Made by a program: the position numbers and the translations under genes
Shown here: one piece after another, positions 50,293-61,674 of the stretch
How positions within the stretch are numbered: the stretch's first letter is position 1
How the letters are laid out: every line of letters begins with the position of its first letter
Notes under the pieces: model-generated
Database searches by the model: none
Told to the model about the DNA's origin: nothing
The model's input: the letters and a program-made list of their open reading frames with translations, nothing else
Assembly: GCF_019399895.1 (NCBI RefSeq)
Contig: NC_091867.1
Span: 5,208,001-5,272,000, forward strand
DNA length: 64,000 nt
Reading direction: 5' to 3'
Source of the DNA: Cardiocondyla obscurior
Taxonomy: Eukaryota > Arthropoda > Insecta > Hymenoptera > Formicidae

Positions 50293-50908
50293 CAAACGGA
50301 GGTGCCGAAGTACGCGAATAGACTGAAGCGTGCGAGAGTGTGTTTCTTCGTGCTTCTACGACCGAGACGCACGGATGTCTGTGAATATGCAATTTTGTAC
50401 ATAGAGTGTTACATTGTCGTAGAGAAATAAGACAGACTGTACAGGCAGCTATGAAATAAGAAATTCGTTTGTGCGAGCCACCGGCGTGTTCGAAATGCAC
50501 GCCACACATATACGATGTATGCCGTCGCGGAAATACATCATGCCTCAAATCTCCTCCTACACAGGTAGAGTTCAAGGATCAGCGTACTTAATTCTGCAAA
50601 TTAATCGCGAATAGTTATGTTCTATGACTGCAGTGAGTACGTCGTATTGTATCTAAATTGATAAAAAATTTAGATCGTTTTTCTTTATTTATCGGACATA
50701 TTATATGAATATTTTTTTAAATAGTAATTAGACACGTATATATGTATATACCCGCCCTTTGTCCTCCTCGGAGGAATTTAAGAAAGTAATTTTCCTCTCA
50801 AAAGATCTAGATTGCTAATGGAAAAGTAATTATTATTTCCATTTGTAACAATTAAAAAATATTAATTTTCTTTTAGCTCTACCAAGGAGATGAGATTTAC
50901 TAGAGAAA

Positions 50909-50914
50909 AATAAA
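50909..50914 (+). terminator. kug: Candidate kug polyadenylation signal AATAAA
   Basis: The first canonical hexamer downstream of the stop at 50292, in AT-rich sequence. Later sites may also be used. Confidence 0.5.
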
Positions 50915-52719
50915 CTGTGGCAATTACGAATACACGCGTAAGAAATTATCTTTATTAAAAAAGAAGGAATTCATTACTCGAGAAAAGTAAAGCTAATCAC
51001 GACCGTGTCGTCAGACCAATGACTATTGTTTAATAATCTATCGTTTAAATTTAACGTGTTAATCCAACAACTATAATTCCAGTGCAAAAGATACATAGGT
51101 ACATTTATGTATTTTTACTATTTGCTAACTAACTTTATTTTGATTACGTATAAATGAACCGACGGACTACTTAATAATGCATATATTGAGTAAGAAGTAG
51201 CAGATTAGCGTGTAAGTAAATGGACTCTAGTGAAAAAGAAAAGCAACCTCCTTCGCGTTACGGAGCGGCATGTGCGCGACTGTGCACGTGTTTATTGCAC
51301 AGATTAATAGTTAAAAAAAATATATGAAATATTTTTACTGTGATGATAATAATGTTTATACGATGATCAAATATTATAACTTGTATCATAATAATTGCAA
51401 TGTTAATTACCCAACGTTTTATAACAAATTTAAGAAAAAAAAATGAAAAAACGATGGAGGAGGTAATGTCCTCCTCTGCGTATACGTAAGCTAAGTCAAC
51501 GTTCCGTTTATTTTACTTTTTTCCCCCCTTTCTATCTTTTTATTCGTCAGCCACCATCAGTACGACCGATAAATCTGCATACATGGTGCTACTATTTACA
51601 TCACGCTTTATCGTCTATCTACACTAATAAGACTGCTCAGCGGCGCGAGATAATTCATCTCGTCGCGCCCTTTACCAATTTGCCATTTGCATCTCATATA
51701 TTGTTCATAGGAAACTCCATATAATATATAATGAAATACTTTTTAAAACTGCCAATTAATTCTTAATGCCATATAAGCAATGCATTTTTTTCGATTAATT
51801 TATAAAAGATAGAAAAATCGAGGAACAATCTGTTATGCGTCCAATGTTTTTTACTCATTGTCACTTCCATTTAGAATACTTTTCCTTAACGGATATTGTA
51901 TAGCGGCAGCTTATTTGGGTGAGGTATAGATGTTCTTTTATACACGTAGAATTTTGTTGAGAAATTCGACTTTATGTTCCTGTTCTGTAAAGGATGCCAG
52001 CTATCCTGCTAGTTTTGGTAGGATACATTAGCGAATCATATTAATAATAATGCTAAACAGGGTGATTTTTATGTTGACCAAGAAAAAGCATCGTCTCTCG
52101 TCCTTGCATAAGTTAAAATCGACTGTGCGTCTACTTTCTGAAATTTAAAGCATTATCATTCATGTTCGTACAACAAAATTTTTTACTGATTTTATATTAA
52201 AATCGTATAATAATACAAGATAAAAGAAATATAATTGATTTTATCAATTGTAAAGAATTCAATAAAAGTAATAGGTGATCTAAAATTTCAGTTAGTAACA
52301 TGAGGCACAGGTAAATATTATATAATATATTTAGATTAGTTTTATTTAAAAAAAAAAAAAAGAAACGATGAAGCACATTGGTCAAAGACTGTAAAGTAGA
52401 AGATATGGATGTGACAGCGGACTTTTTATAAATAGTATATGAATCATTTAGTAATCTTATAAAAATTGCAAAAACCCGCCTTTTAGAATTTTTCAATTAA
52501 TAAATTAATAACAAAAAGCGATCATCAGTGTTTTAACGTAGTACAGAATTGATTAAAAACTTATATAAATAATTTGTACATATAATTTTCAGTACATTAT
52601 TTATTGCTCCAGGCCTACTTATTCACGAGTTGCGTTCTCGAAAAATTAAGAGAATGGGGGAATAAATAATTTTATTAAATATTTACGCATATTTTATATA
52701 AAATTATTTCGTAAAATTA

Positions 52720-52725
52720 TTTATT
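52720..52725 (-). terminator. Trap1: Candidate TRAP1 polyadenylation signal (AATAAA on - strand)
   Basis: TTTATT on the + strand, about 310 nt downstream of the TRAP1 stop. The ATTAAA overlapping the stop codon itself (53024-53029) is too close to be likely. A weak call. Confidence 0.35.
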
Positions 52726-53032
52726 GCTTGCCATTTGAATAGTTAAGTGTATAACTTTTAAAATCATAGATTGTGAATAAAAAATATGGGAAACATGGGT
52801 ACAATTTCTAAATTCGCCATAACATCTAGCCCTGCTAATAGAATACATATCGATATCATGAAATCTTTAAAGAAAACTGAGGAACTTGACTTGTTATTAT
52901 TATAAGGCTATAATTAATTTGTACAAGATCAACCTATTGTAATAAAGAAACCAATCTTGCCTACAATAAGTTATATTCCTTTATCCAAATATTTTAAATC
53001 ATAGAACAATATTAATATTTCGCTTTAATATT

Positions 53033-56000
53033 TTAATATTTTTGCAATGCTAAGGTAAGTAGCTCATTCATTGGTGTCAATAGTATGCGCGGATCTTCAA
53101 TTAGACCAGCACCAATCATGGCACCGGTAAACAACTACAATAATAAATATTTTGTTAATAACATATTTAAAAGACGAGCCTTAAGTATTCAAATATATTT
53201 TTATTATAACATACCTGCTGTATTAGAAGATTAGCTAATTCGGTGTTAGTAGTTGTTAGCTTACACAACTTTTTGATGAGAGGATGATTTGGATTTATCT
53301 CGAAGCGCGGTTGAAGCATAGAATATCGCATTTCTTCGTTCATTTGATGACTTTGCATACGGATAAAGTGCCTTGCACTTGCCATATCCTGAACGGTTAC
53401 AACGCAAGGATGTGATTCTAAACGATTTGTCATTTTAATATCGTACGCCTTCTTATCGAGAATCTTTTTCATATAACTTATAAGATTGTCCAGTTCATCC
53501 TTATTTATGATACCTGCATGAAAATTATTTTTAATATGTTTTAATTAATTTGCAAGTGTGTAAAAAAAAAATATTATATACCTAAGTTTTCTGGTTTATT
53601 TGCTTCTGTATCATCCCGCATTTCTTTCTCCACGGATGTTAGAAAGTTAGACTTATATTGTCTCAAATGCATTAATACTAATTCATCATATGGTTCATAA
53701 CAAAACAAAACTTCAATATTTCGTTTTTTCAAAGATTCATAATATGGCGATTGCTCGGCTAGAGCTCGACTGTAAAATAAATTGCATATCGTTAATTAAC
53801 ATTAGCACGAGTTAATCAGATTATGTTTTAATATACCTTGGCGCAGATAAATAATATATATCTTTTTGATCTTTAGCTAAACGGCTGCAGTATTGTGGCA
53901 AACTGACTAATTCTCCTGGAGCAGCAGCAGAAGATTCAAATCGTAGAATTTTGCCTATATCTTCCTGTAATAGAGCATTAAATTAATAAATTTATCTGTG
54001 CTTTAAATATTTATGTAGAACATAATCAATTACCTTTTCAGACTGATCAGAACTAGTTATAATACCCTCTTTTAAAAATAAGCCATAAGCTTTGTAAAAT
54101 TCATTATATTCTTCCGGTTGCTTCGTAGATCGCTCGTGTAAAAATTTTAATATACGTGCAGTCAACACATTTCGTAATTTTCTATCAAAATTAAACATTA
54201 TACATTTGTATATCGTAATATTAAAAAAAAGAAAAATATCATACATTTATTCTTACCCAATTAATGTACTATTTTGTAGTAATTCACGACTTAAATTCAA
54301 TGGTATGTCTTCCGAATCTACTACGCCTTTAACAAAACGTAACCATTTTGGTAAGATATTTTCTGCTTTGCTTTTAATTAGAATTTTTCGGTTGTAGAGT
54401 GATACTCCACTGGTAGTATCTCTCGCTAGATCAAATAATCCAGGTTTTTCCTCTGGGAAGTATAACAGTGCCTTAATACTCAATGGCACGTCTGTTGAAT
54501 AATGTAGTATAAATCTTGGTGAATCAATACAATTTCCTATAAATCGATAAAATTCTGCGTGTTGCATAGGAGTGACGTCTTTCGAATCAAACATCCACAA
54601 TGGCTGTTCCACATCGACAGAAAAGAATATTTCGTTAGAATATTTCTTATTATATAATATTTGTTACAATATTTATCAAAAATAGAGATAAGATAAATGC
54701 GTAAGAAATTATAATTAATAGTACCTGAATCGTATTAGTTCTCTTTCCATTTACGAAAATAGGGCTTCCGACAAAATTGCTGTACTTATTAATAATACCT
54801 AAATAGATTGATATTTTATTAAATATGTGTAAAACAATATAAATGCACATATATTCTTATTACTAATGCACTTACGATTAATTGTATTCTCATCACTGAA
54901 TTCTCGACTATCTGGTTTCAAGTGTATGACAATTTTTGTGCCTGGCTGCACACCATCTGCATTGGAAATTTCAAAGATACCCGATCTGCACATGAAGATA
55001 TTATTTATAATATTATATACTAGTATTGTTAACAATTTTATTAATCGTAAGAAAAATAAACGATATTTCTTATTACCCATCTGAAGTCCAACAAAGGCCT
55101 TCTGCATCTCTTGCAAAGGACTTTGTAAATACTTCTACTTTATCAGCAACCATGAAAGCACTATAAAATCCAACTCCAAATTGTCCAATAATTTTGGAAG
55201 AATCACCTGAGTTTTGTTCTTCTTTCAATTGTTCTAAAAACGCCTAAAAAATATATATATATATGCAATAAGAGTTATGTATTATACATATATACATTAT
55301 AATCAAAACCATTTTTAATTATACTTTAAAATATGTAAAAGTGTAATTTTTATTTTCAATAAAATCGAAAATTATTTAAACAATGTGTGTAATATTTACT
55401 TTAGAACCAGATCGAGCTATAGTTCCCAAATTGGCTATCAGTTCATCTCTAGTCATTCCCACACCAGTATCTTGGATTGTTAGAGTACGATTTTGTTTGT
55501 CAGTGCCAATATGTATCTCTAGACCTCTATCACCTGCCACTTGTGCAATCTCATTATCACTCAAACGTAGGTATCTTAATTTTTCCAATGCATCACTAGC
55601 ATTTGAAACAAGCTCACGCACAAATACCTAGAAAATAAATTTATCATTGTTTAAATTATTCCTGCATGAACTATTTACAACTATTTACTTAATTACCTCT
55701 TTATCTGAGTATAAAGATTTTGCAACTATCTGCAGTAACATTTGTGTCTCTGACTGAAATTCATGCTTAGCACTCTCACCTACAAATGACAAACCATTTA
55801 ATCTATTATTTCCTTTCAAGTAGTTTTAGAGATATAATTATTTCATCAACAATTGAAAAAATTACCTGTGGATTTTTCTGTATCTTTTATAATATTATGA
55901 TACTCTGTAGTTTGAACTTCTGGTTGAGATGACCAATGTTGTACATGACTGTAGATGACTGTAGAGTTAAAAATATTTAGTTCTTTAATAATCAATGAAA

Positions 56001-56218
56001 TAGATTTATAGAGGACTTACAAAATAAAATATACATCGTTGAAGTGCAATGAATAGATGTAAAATATTAATGGACATGTGATAAAATAAAAAGTTTGACA
56101 AACCTGGTAGTCGCTGACATTGCGACTGAATCAATTTCTCTTGTAAATTCCTATTTAACGATCTCGAGAGAGATCTTCCTAATTTAATAGCGTGTTTAAT
56201 TCTAAAAGCAGCAGCCAT
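53033..56218 (-). CDS. Trap1: TRAP1, mitochondrial HSP90 chaperone (complete, 13 exons)
   Basis: Mitochondrial matrix HSP90-family chaperone; an ATP-driven dimeric clamp. Exons 5'->3' on the - strand: 56218-56104, 55958-55866, 55779-55697, 55627-55400, 55243-55077, 54985-54876, 54798-54725, 54603-54257, 54181-54034, 53964-53837, 53769-53582, 53513-53215, 53134-53033. Phases close exactly to 2,082 nt, 693 residues (fly and human are about 690-704). The N-terminus MAAAFRIKHAIKLGRSLSRS is a basic, acid-free amphipathic presequence. GHKL ATPase motifs: ELVSNASDALEKLR with catalytic Glu102 and Asn106, DTGVGM from Asp150, GQFGVGFYSAF at 193-203. In the middle domain, SEDIPLNLSRELLQ carries the catalytic-loop Arg396. 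The C-terminus is LTLALQKY with no EEVD or KDEL, as expected for TRAP1. Introns are short and AT-rich. The gene is divergent from YME1L. Exon ends are read by eye; the 55958 acceptor was chosen over a second CTACAG 10 bp inside because only it keeps frame. Confidence 0.97.
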
Positions 56219-56776
56219 TCTTGAGTATGTACATGTGCGTTACTAATATAACTGATAATGAATACGTCTCGCAAAAGTTACACATACTATTGCATCACGA
56301 TCACACATTCGGCGCATGTGTGGTTGTATGACGATTGGTGCGCTGTTTTTGTTGCACATCCAATGAAAAATAATGTTAGCTTGTCCGGACTGCTATTTCG
56401 AGAATCTCTATTTCTTTCTCCAACATAAGTCATTGATAATAGGCGAGTCTAGTAAATCACTCGTTCATGCCGTTGACGGCTAACCATCAATTGGCTCCGT
56501 GTTCAAAATACGTTCGGCCCTCATTAAACGTAAAAAAAATCGCGTTCGATGTTTCGATAAATTATCAAGTGACCGGTCACGTGACTACACCTACGAGGGG
56601 CACCCTGGCAGTCCGACCATCAGACACGCGGGCACACACGGAGGAGCAACCTAGACGATCGTTTTCTGTAACCGCGACCTGACCATTTCACACGATCGTC
56701 TTTCCGACTCCGAATCACCCGGCAGACAAAGTTTTAGGCAAATTCGCACGATTATTTCGTCCCACGACTCGCGATT
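56219..56776. promoter_or_regulatory. Divergent promoter between TRAP1 and YME1L
   Basis: 558 bp separate the two start codons, so both 5' UTRs and core promoters must lie here, unless a non-coding upstream exon exists. It contains CCAAT words in opposite orientations (56333-56338 read on the - strand, 56360-56364 on the + strand) and a palindromic E-box composite at 56569-56585. No clear TATA box. CpG density is higher than inside either gene. The ORF at 56467-56682 is within this region and has no support. Confidence 0.7.
56569..56585. promoter_or_regulatory. Overlapping palindromes with CLEAR-like E-box
   Basis: GTGACCGGTCAC (56569-56580) is a perfect 12-bp palindrome and overlaps GTCACGTGAC (56576-56585), a perfect 10-bp palindrome. 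The latter is identical to the CLEAR consensus for the MiT/TFE bHLH-Zip factors (TFEB; Mitf in flies) and contains the CACGTG E-box used by Myc/Max, USF and CLOCK-type factors. It lies about 190 bp upstream of the YME1L ATG and 350 bp upstream of the TRAP1 ATG. Binding is inference. Confidence 0.55.
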
Positions 56777-59700
56777 ATGATATCTCTTCAGTCTCACAAT
56801 CAGGTTTGCCCTCCCGATGTTCTGGAATTGCATCATGCTTGTAACAGCATATTTCGCATATCTCCCGCATATATATATCATGCAGATATTTACCGTCTTT
56901 TAATAATACAAGAATATTTTAGCCTCTGTTGAGCATGTTTATTTATGTACCTGTTGGCCTGTTTGGTCACACGATGTAAAATCAGTTTCTTTGAGATTGC
57001 AGATATATGAGATAGATATGTGCAGTGATTGCAACATACTGTCAGATGCATTATTTCTATGCTATATTAAGATTAGAACGTCCACAACAATTGATAATAA
57101 AGTGGCGTGTTATCGATACAATAAAAAGTTTTAAAATCAATATTTTGCTTAAAATTAAACTTGTTTACTAAATTTTGGTTACAGCTATATATATGTTGAT
57201 GGTTATAATTAAAAAATAAAATTTATGATTTTTTTTTTACTGAATTTAGAATAATGTAAATATTATGTAACATTTTAATAAGTTAATTTTTGACTTTTAG
57301 GTCTTGTACCATTTAACACAATTGGCATTAACTGCAAGTCCTAGGACAACTTCATATTCGGTTCAAGTTAAGAAACAGGATGAATCTTTACAAAATGCAG
57401 AAGAGACTACAGTTTGTCCTGACAGTCTCGAAGAGGTATTTTTTCAGCATCTATTTTTTTAAATATAATAAATTTGTATATTAACAAATTGATTACATTT
57501 AACTCGGTATAAAAAATATAAAAATTAATTATTTTTAACACTAATTTCTTTTTTATGCTTGTCTTATTATATAAAAGATAGTGGTATATCTCACTGTTTT
57601 TACACGTAACACGAGACGCTATTGCGTCTTTTGATTGTAGTAGTGAATAATATAAGCGGGATTTTTTATTTGTTTCAGGCAACGAGAAATTGTACTGAGC
57701 TACCAGAAATAAATTTAAACACTTCAAACGTGTTACGAATGAAAGACAATAAGGTGTGCTTAATGCTGGATAATGTAGCAATCAGTTTATTTAGAAGACC
57801 TTTGGAAGAAAATAAGTGGAAAGTGTCGTATTTATCTGGCCTAAGTTTTGCTGAGAACAAACGAGACTTTCCATGTTCTTCCTTTACCGAGCCTATTATT
57901 TTACCAGTCATTCATCTAGCATCGGAACAACAACACAGATTACTGCACACATGGTATAGCAAAAAACTGTACAATCATATGCCGATTCGTACATTCAAGT
58001 CCCAGCGTAATATAAAACTGGAACTAGAGCAAAACCCACCGTTGATTAATAGAATAAAAAAATGGCTTGGCTTATCTTCTAACATACAAATGGTATGAAC
58101 AATTTTTATATTATATTTAAATGATTTAATTTATTAAAGCATGCCTTGTAAAAGCATTTTTATTTAACAAATAAAACGATTTGATTTTATTTTCTTGCAG
58201 GGTTTAATACCCGAATCAAAGGGTGCAGATTATGAGAAATTAAAACACATTTTCAACAATACTGATGCGACAATGGATGAACAGAAGAGAATAAAACTTG
58301 CTTTCGTGGAGGGATACGAGTCTGGGTTACAACGCCAGATGCGAGGCCGAACAATGTGGTTGAAAATTATGCAGAATATGATAACTGTTTCTGCTATTAT
58401 TGTCGTAATTTGGCTTTATCGTACGTATAAAATATAAAAAAGTATCAAATTTTTACTTTTATTGTATTAAAAGTCTATATTGACTAAATTGTTCATAATG
58501 TGCAGTCAGCTATCCAGGAGGAGGAATATTCAAGCTTCCAATGAGTCATAGAATTGAAATTGATCCTGAAGATATCCATGTTACTTTTAATGATGTTAAA
58601 GGAGTAAGTAATAAATATTTTTTAAAAGGTTTATTATTTATCTTTGATAATTGTGCTAAATTAATTTTATTTAATAACTAAAAACTACGCAAATTCTAAA
58701 CAAATCTCTGAATATTTATAAAAATTATAGGTAGATGAGGCAAAGCAAGAACTACTAAATGTAGTAGAATTTTTAAAAAATCCCGATAAATTTTCGGCTC
58801 TCGGCGGGAAGTTACCGAAAGGGGTGTTATTGGTTGGTCCACCAGGAACAGGAAAAACATTACTAGCACGTGCTGTCGCTGGAGAAGCCGGTGTACCATT
58901 TTTTCATGTAGCTGGTCCTGAATTTGATGAAATTCTAGTTGGCCAAGGTGCCCGACGTGTCAGAGATTTGTTTAGTGAGTAAAATTTAATAGCATTAATT
59001 ACTGTATTGTTAAAATTGTAAAAAATATATTAATATTTTATATAATTTTACAGGAGCAGCAAAAGAAAAAGCACCCTGTGTAGTGTTTATTGACGAAATC
59101 GACTCTGTGGGAGCAAAAAGGACGAACTCAGTTCTCCATCCTTATGCGAACCAGACAATTAATCAGTTACTTTCTGAAATGGATGGGTAAGTTCACGAGT
59201 TGTTAAAAATTAAACGTAATTATATAATTGAATATTTTAAATTCTATTATATTACATATTCCTCGAGAAATAAATATAGCTACAACTATATATAAAATAT
59301 TTTATAAATTTTATATTTTACTATGAATTATTAACTTATATAGTTATATTTTTTTTAAGTTTTCGTCAGAACGAAGGTGTCATAGTTCTTGGTGCTACAA
59401 ACAGACGGAAGGATCTCGATAAAGCGCTTATGCGTCCTGGTCGTTTTGATGTTGAAATTTACGTTAATAAACCCGATTATTTTGGACGTAAAGAGATACT
59501 AGATCTCTATCTATCCAGAATATTAACACATGAAGTCGATACAGTTTACTTAGCACGCTGTACTACAGGATTTACCGGAGCAGATCTTGAAAACATGGTA
59601 TATAAGAAAAATTTTATTATACATGTAGTTCTAGTTATACTATATTATTTTTTTAACTTTAAGACTTAAACTAAATTATTAAAATTTGTTTTATTTTATT

Positions 59701-60977
59701 TCGGAAATTAATGTGTATAAAAATATTGAGTTTTTAAATTATAATATAGGTAAATCAAGCTGCATTGCGTGCAGCAATTGATGAAGCAGACTGCGTTACT
59801 ATGAAGCATTTGGAGTATGCTAGGGATAAAGTATTGATGGGTCCAGAAGGCAAGCTAAAATTACGTGATGAAGAAGTCAACCGTATTACAGCATATCATG
59901 AAGCAGGGCATGCTTTAGTAGCTTTCTATACAAAAGATGCTACGCCGCTTCATAAGGTTACTATTGTGCCACGAGGACCATCGTTAGGTCATGTATGTAG
60001 TCAACATTTATATCATAAAATATGTTGATTAATTTTTGAAATTTGCTTCTAGAAAAACTTAAAAAATGTGTACATAATTTCTTTAATTGTAGACTTCTTA
60101 TATGCACGAGAAGGATGTTTATCATATTACAAAATCACAGTTATTAGCTAATATGGATTCTATGATGGGTGGTAGAGCTGCAGAAGAATTAGTATTTGGT
60201 CCAGAAAAAGTGACAACAGGAGCTTCTTCTGATTTAGTGGTATGATCATATTTTGTAATAAGTTTAGAGTTTTACTTTGTAATCAAACATAATTTAAATA
60301 TTATTTATAATATGTAAAATGTACAATAGAGATATTTATTACTTTTTTTGTGCAGGAGGCGACGAAGATAGCAGAGATGATGGTAAAGATTTATGGTATG
60401 TCGGAGAAAGTGGGATTCAGGTCAATAGTGGAGAATAAGAAGCTTTTCGGTAGCAGTAGCACGTACGCGCCAAGTACGAACGAACTCATCGACAATGAAG
60501 TAAAGCGGCTTTTACAGGTAAATTTAATGTTCTTGCATTTAAAAAGTGCAAGCAGATAAAAAAGATTTTTATTTAAATATGACACAATTTTATCAATTAT
60601 TTTAGTAAAGCAAAATTATTAATTGTAAGAAAATAATAACTTATATATTTTTTTAATTATTAAATTATTCTTTATATTTGTTTTATAGGAGTCATATGAA
60701 CGCGCAAAAGCAATTTTGAAAATGCACGCAAAAGAACATAAACAACTGGCAGAAGCTTTATTGCAGTATGAAACATTGGACGCAGATGATGTAGCTGCCA
60801 TAGCAAATGGTAAATAGATTGTATATAAAATTAATGCAATTTGTGATATAACATAAGATATCATAAATAATAAAAAAATTTACATATATCCATAAATGAC
60901 AAATATATTTCATTGTTTCAGAAACGGGACTTAGCAAACGAGAATCATCTGCAGATTTAAAAAGACCGGCAAAATGA
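56777..60977 (+). CDS. YME1L: YME1L, mitochondrial i-AAA zinc metalloprotease (complete, 13 exons)
   Basis: FtsH-family ATP-dependent protease of the inner membrane, facing the intermembrane space; known family substrates include OPA1 and small TIM proteins. Exons: 56777-56803, 57301-57435, 57679-58092, 58201-58420, 58506-58603, 58731-58974, 59054-59186, 59360-59597, 59750-59992, 60093-60239, 60356-60517, 60689-60809, 60922-60977. Phases close to 2,238 nt, 745 residues. One membrane span at about 253-268 (ITVSAIIVVIWLYLSY). Walker A GPPGTGKT 334-341, Walker B VVFIDE 389-394, arginine fingers in MRPGRFD (Arg449, Arg452), zinc site HEAGH 553-557 and the likely third ligand Asp631 in TTGASSD. 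Pore loop 1 reads ILVGQGA, with Leu367 where many homologues have an aromatic residue. The nine-codon first exon (MISLQSHNQ) was chosen because it resembles the start of the human protein and splices in frame to VLYHLTQLAL; it is the least certain exon. Confidence 0.96.
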
Positions 60978-61041
60978 TCTTAATCTAAGATTATTAAAAA
61001 ACAATTTAAGTAGGTTCTACATTTATTACAACTTTTAAACT

Positions 61042-61047
61042 AATAAA
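61042..61047 (+). terminator. YME1L: Candidate YME1L polyadenylation signal AATAAA
   Basis: Canonical hexamer 65 nt after the stop at 60977, followed by GT- and T-rich sequence. This implies a very short 3' UTR. Confidence 0.6.
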
Positions 61048-61483
61048 AACAGCTGTTTAAAAATATTTGTTATTAGACAAGTTACGTTTTCATTTTTTTT
61101 TTTTTTTTATACAGTATTTTCGCAATTTGCATTAATTTAATAAAAATTTAGGCAATCCAATTTTCTTAAGAAATGGAAATCGACGAGATTATCAACGAGA
61201 ACCGTTATCGGCAATTTCGTCTTCCCTTTGTACTCGAGATTCGCAATCGAAGAATTGTAAAGTGCCCGACGAAAGTATGTCGGAAATATAATAAATTTCG
61301 ATTTATTATTAAATGGACATAGATATAAATTATATTGAATGATGTATATACATATACCTATTTATATACACATATCTCAAGACTTTTGTATGTTATTTTA
61401 TCCCTTCTAGTCTTCCAATACTCGTAATGACAAATCCATATCAATTTCAGGGTTTCTTGGTGCCGAGACTTCGAAAACGATTG

Positions 61484-61674
61484 AGAAATAACGAGTGTAA
61501 GATGAGCAAAAAGATAGTCGAAGTCAGAGCGCCGTTCCCGATGTTTTACCGTTTCTATTACTATTAAGTAATATGCAACTCAAGCTTCTCACTGTTGATC
61601 AAGGATGGCGCCATGTGGTACGTGAGGTGCCTTGACTTCGGCTATCTTTTCACTCTTCCTAACCTCTTATTTCT
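61484..61674. repeat. Imperfect inverted repeat, MITE-like
   Basis: The arms 61484-61533 and 61626-61674 match in inverse orientation at about 39 of 49 aligned positions with one single-base gap. Identical blocks are AGAAATAA, AAAAGATAG and CGAAGTCA. The spacer of 92 bp contains the palindrome ATGGCGCCAT. No coding frame. Likely a degenerate non-autonomous element; this is inference. Confidence 0.5.

Larger units (their letters stand above)
50293..53032. other. kug 3' UTR and tail-to-tail spacer
   Basis: After the kug stop there is no further coding potential. The first canonical AATAAA on the + strand is at 50909-50914, giving a minimum 3' UTR of about 620 nt. The rest is AT-rich and featureless, with a poly-A run at 52347-52361. 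kug and TRAP1 converge here, so transcripts from both strands may end in this spacer. Confidence 0.7.
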
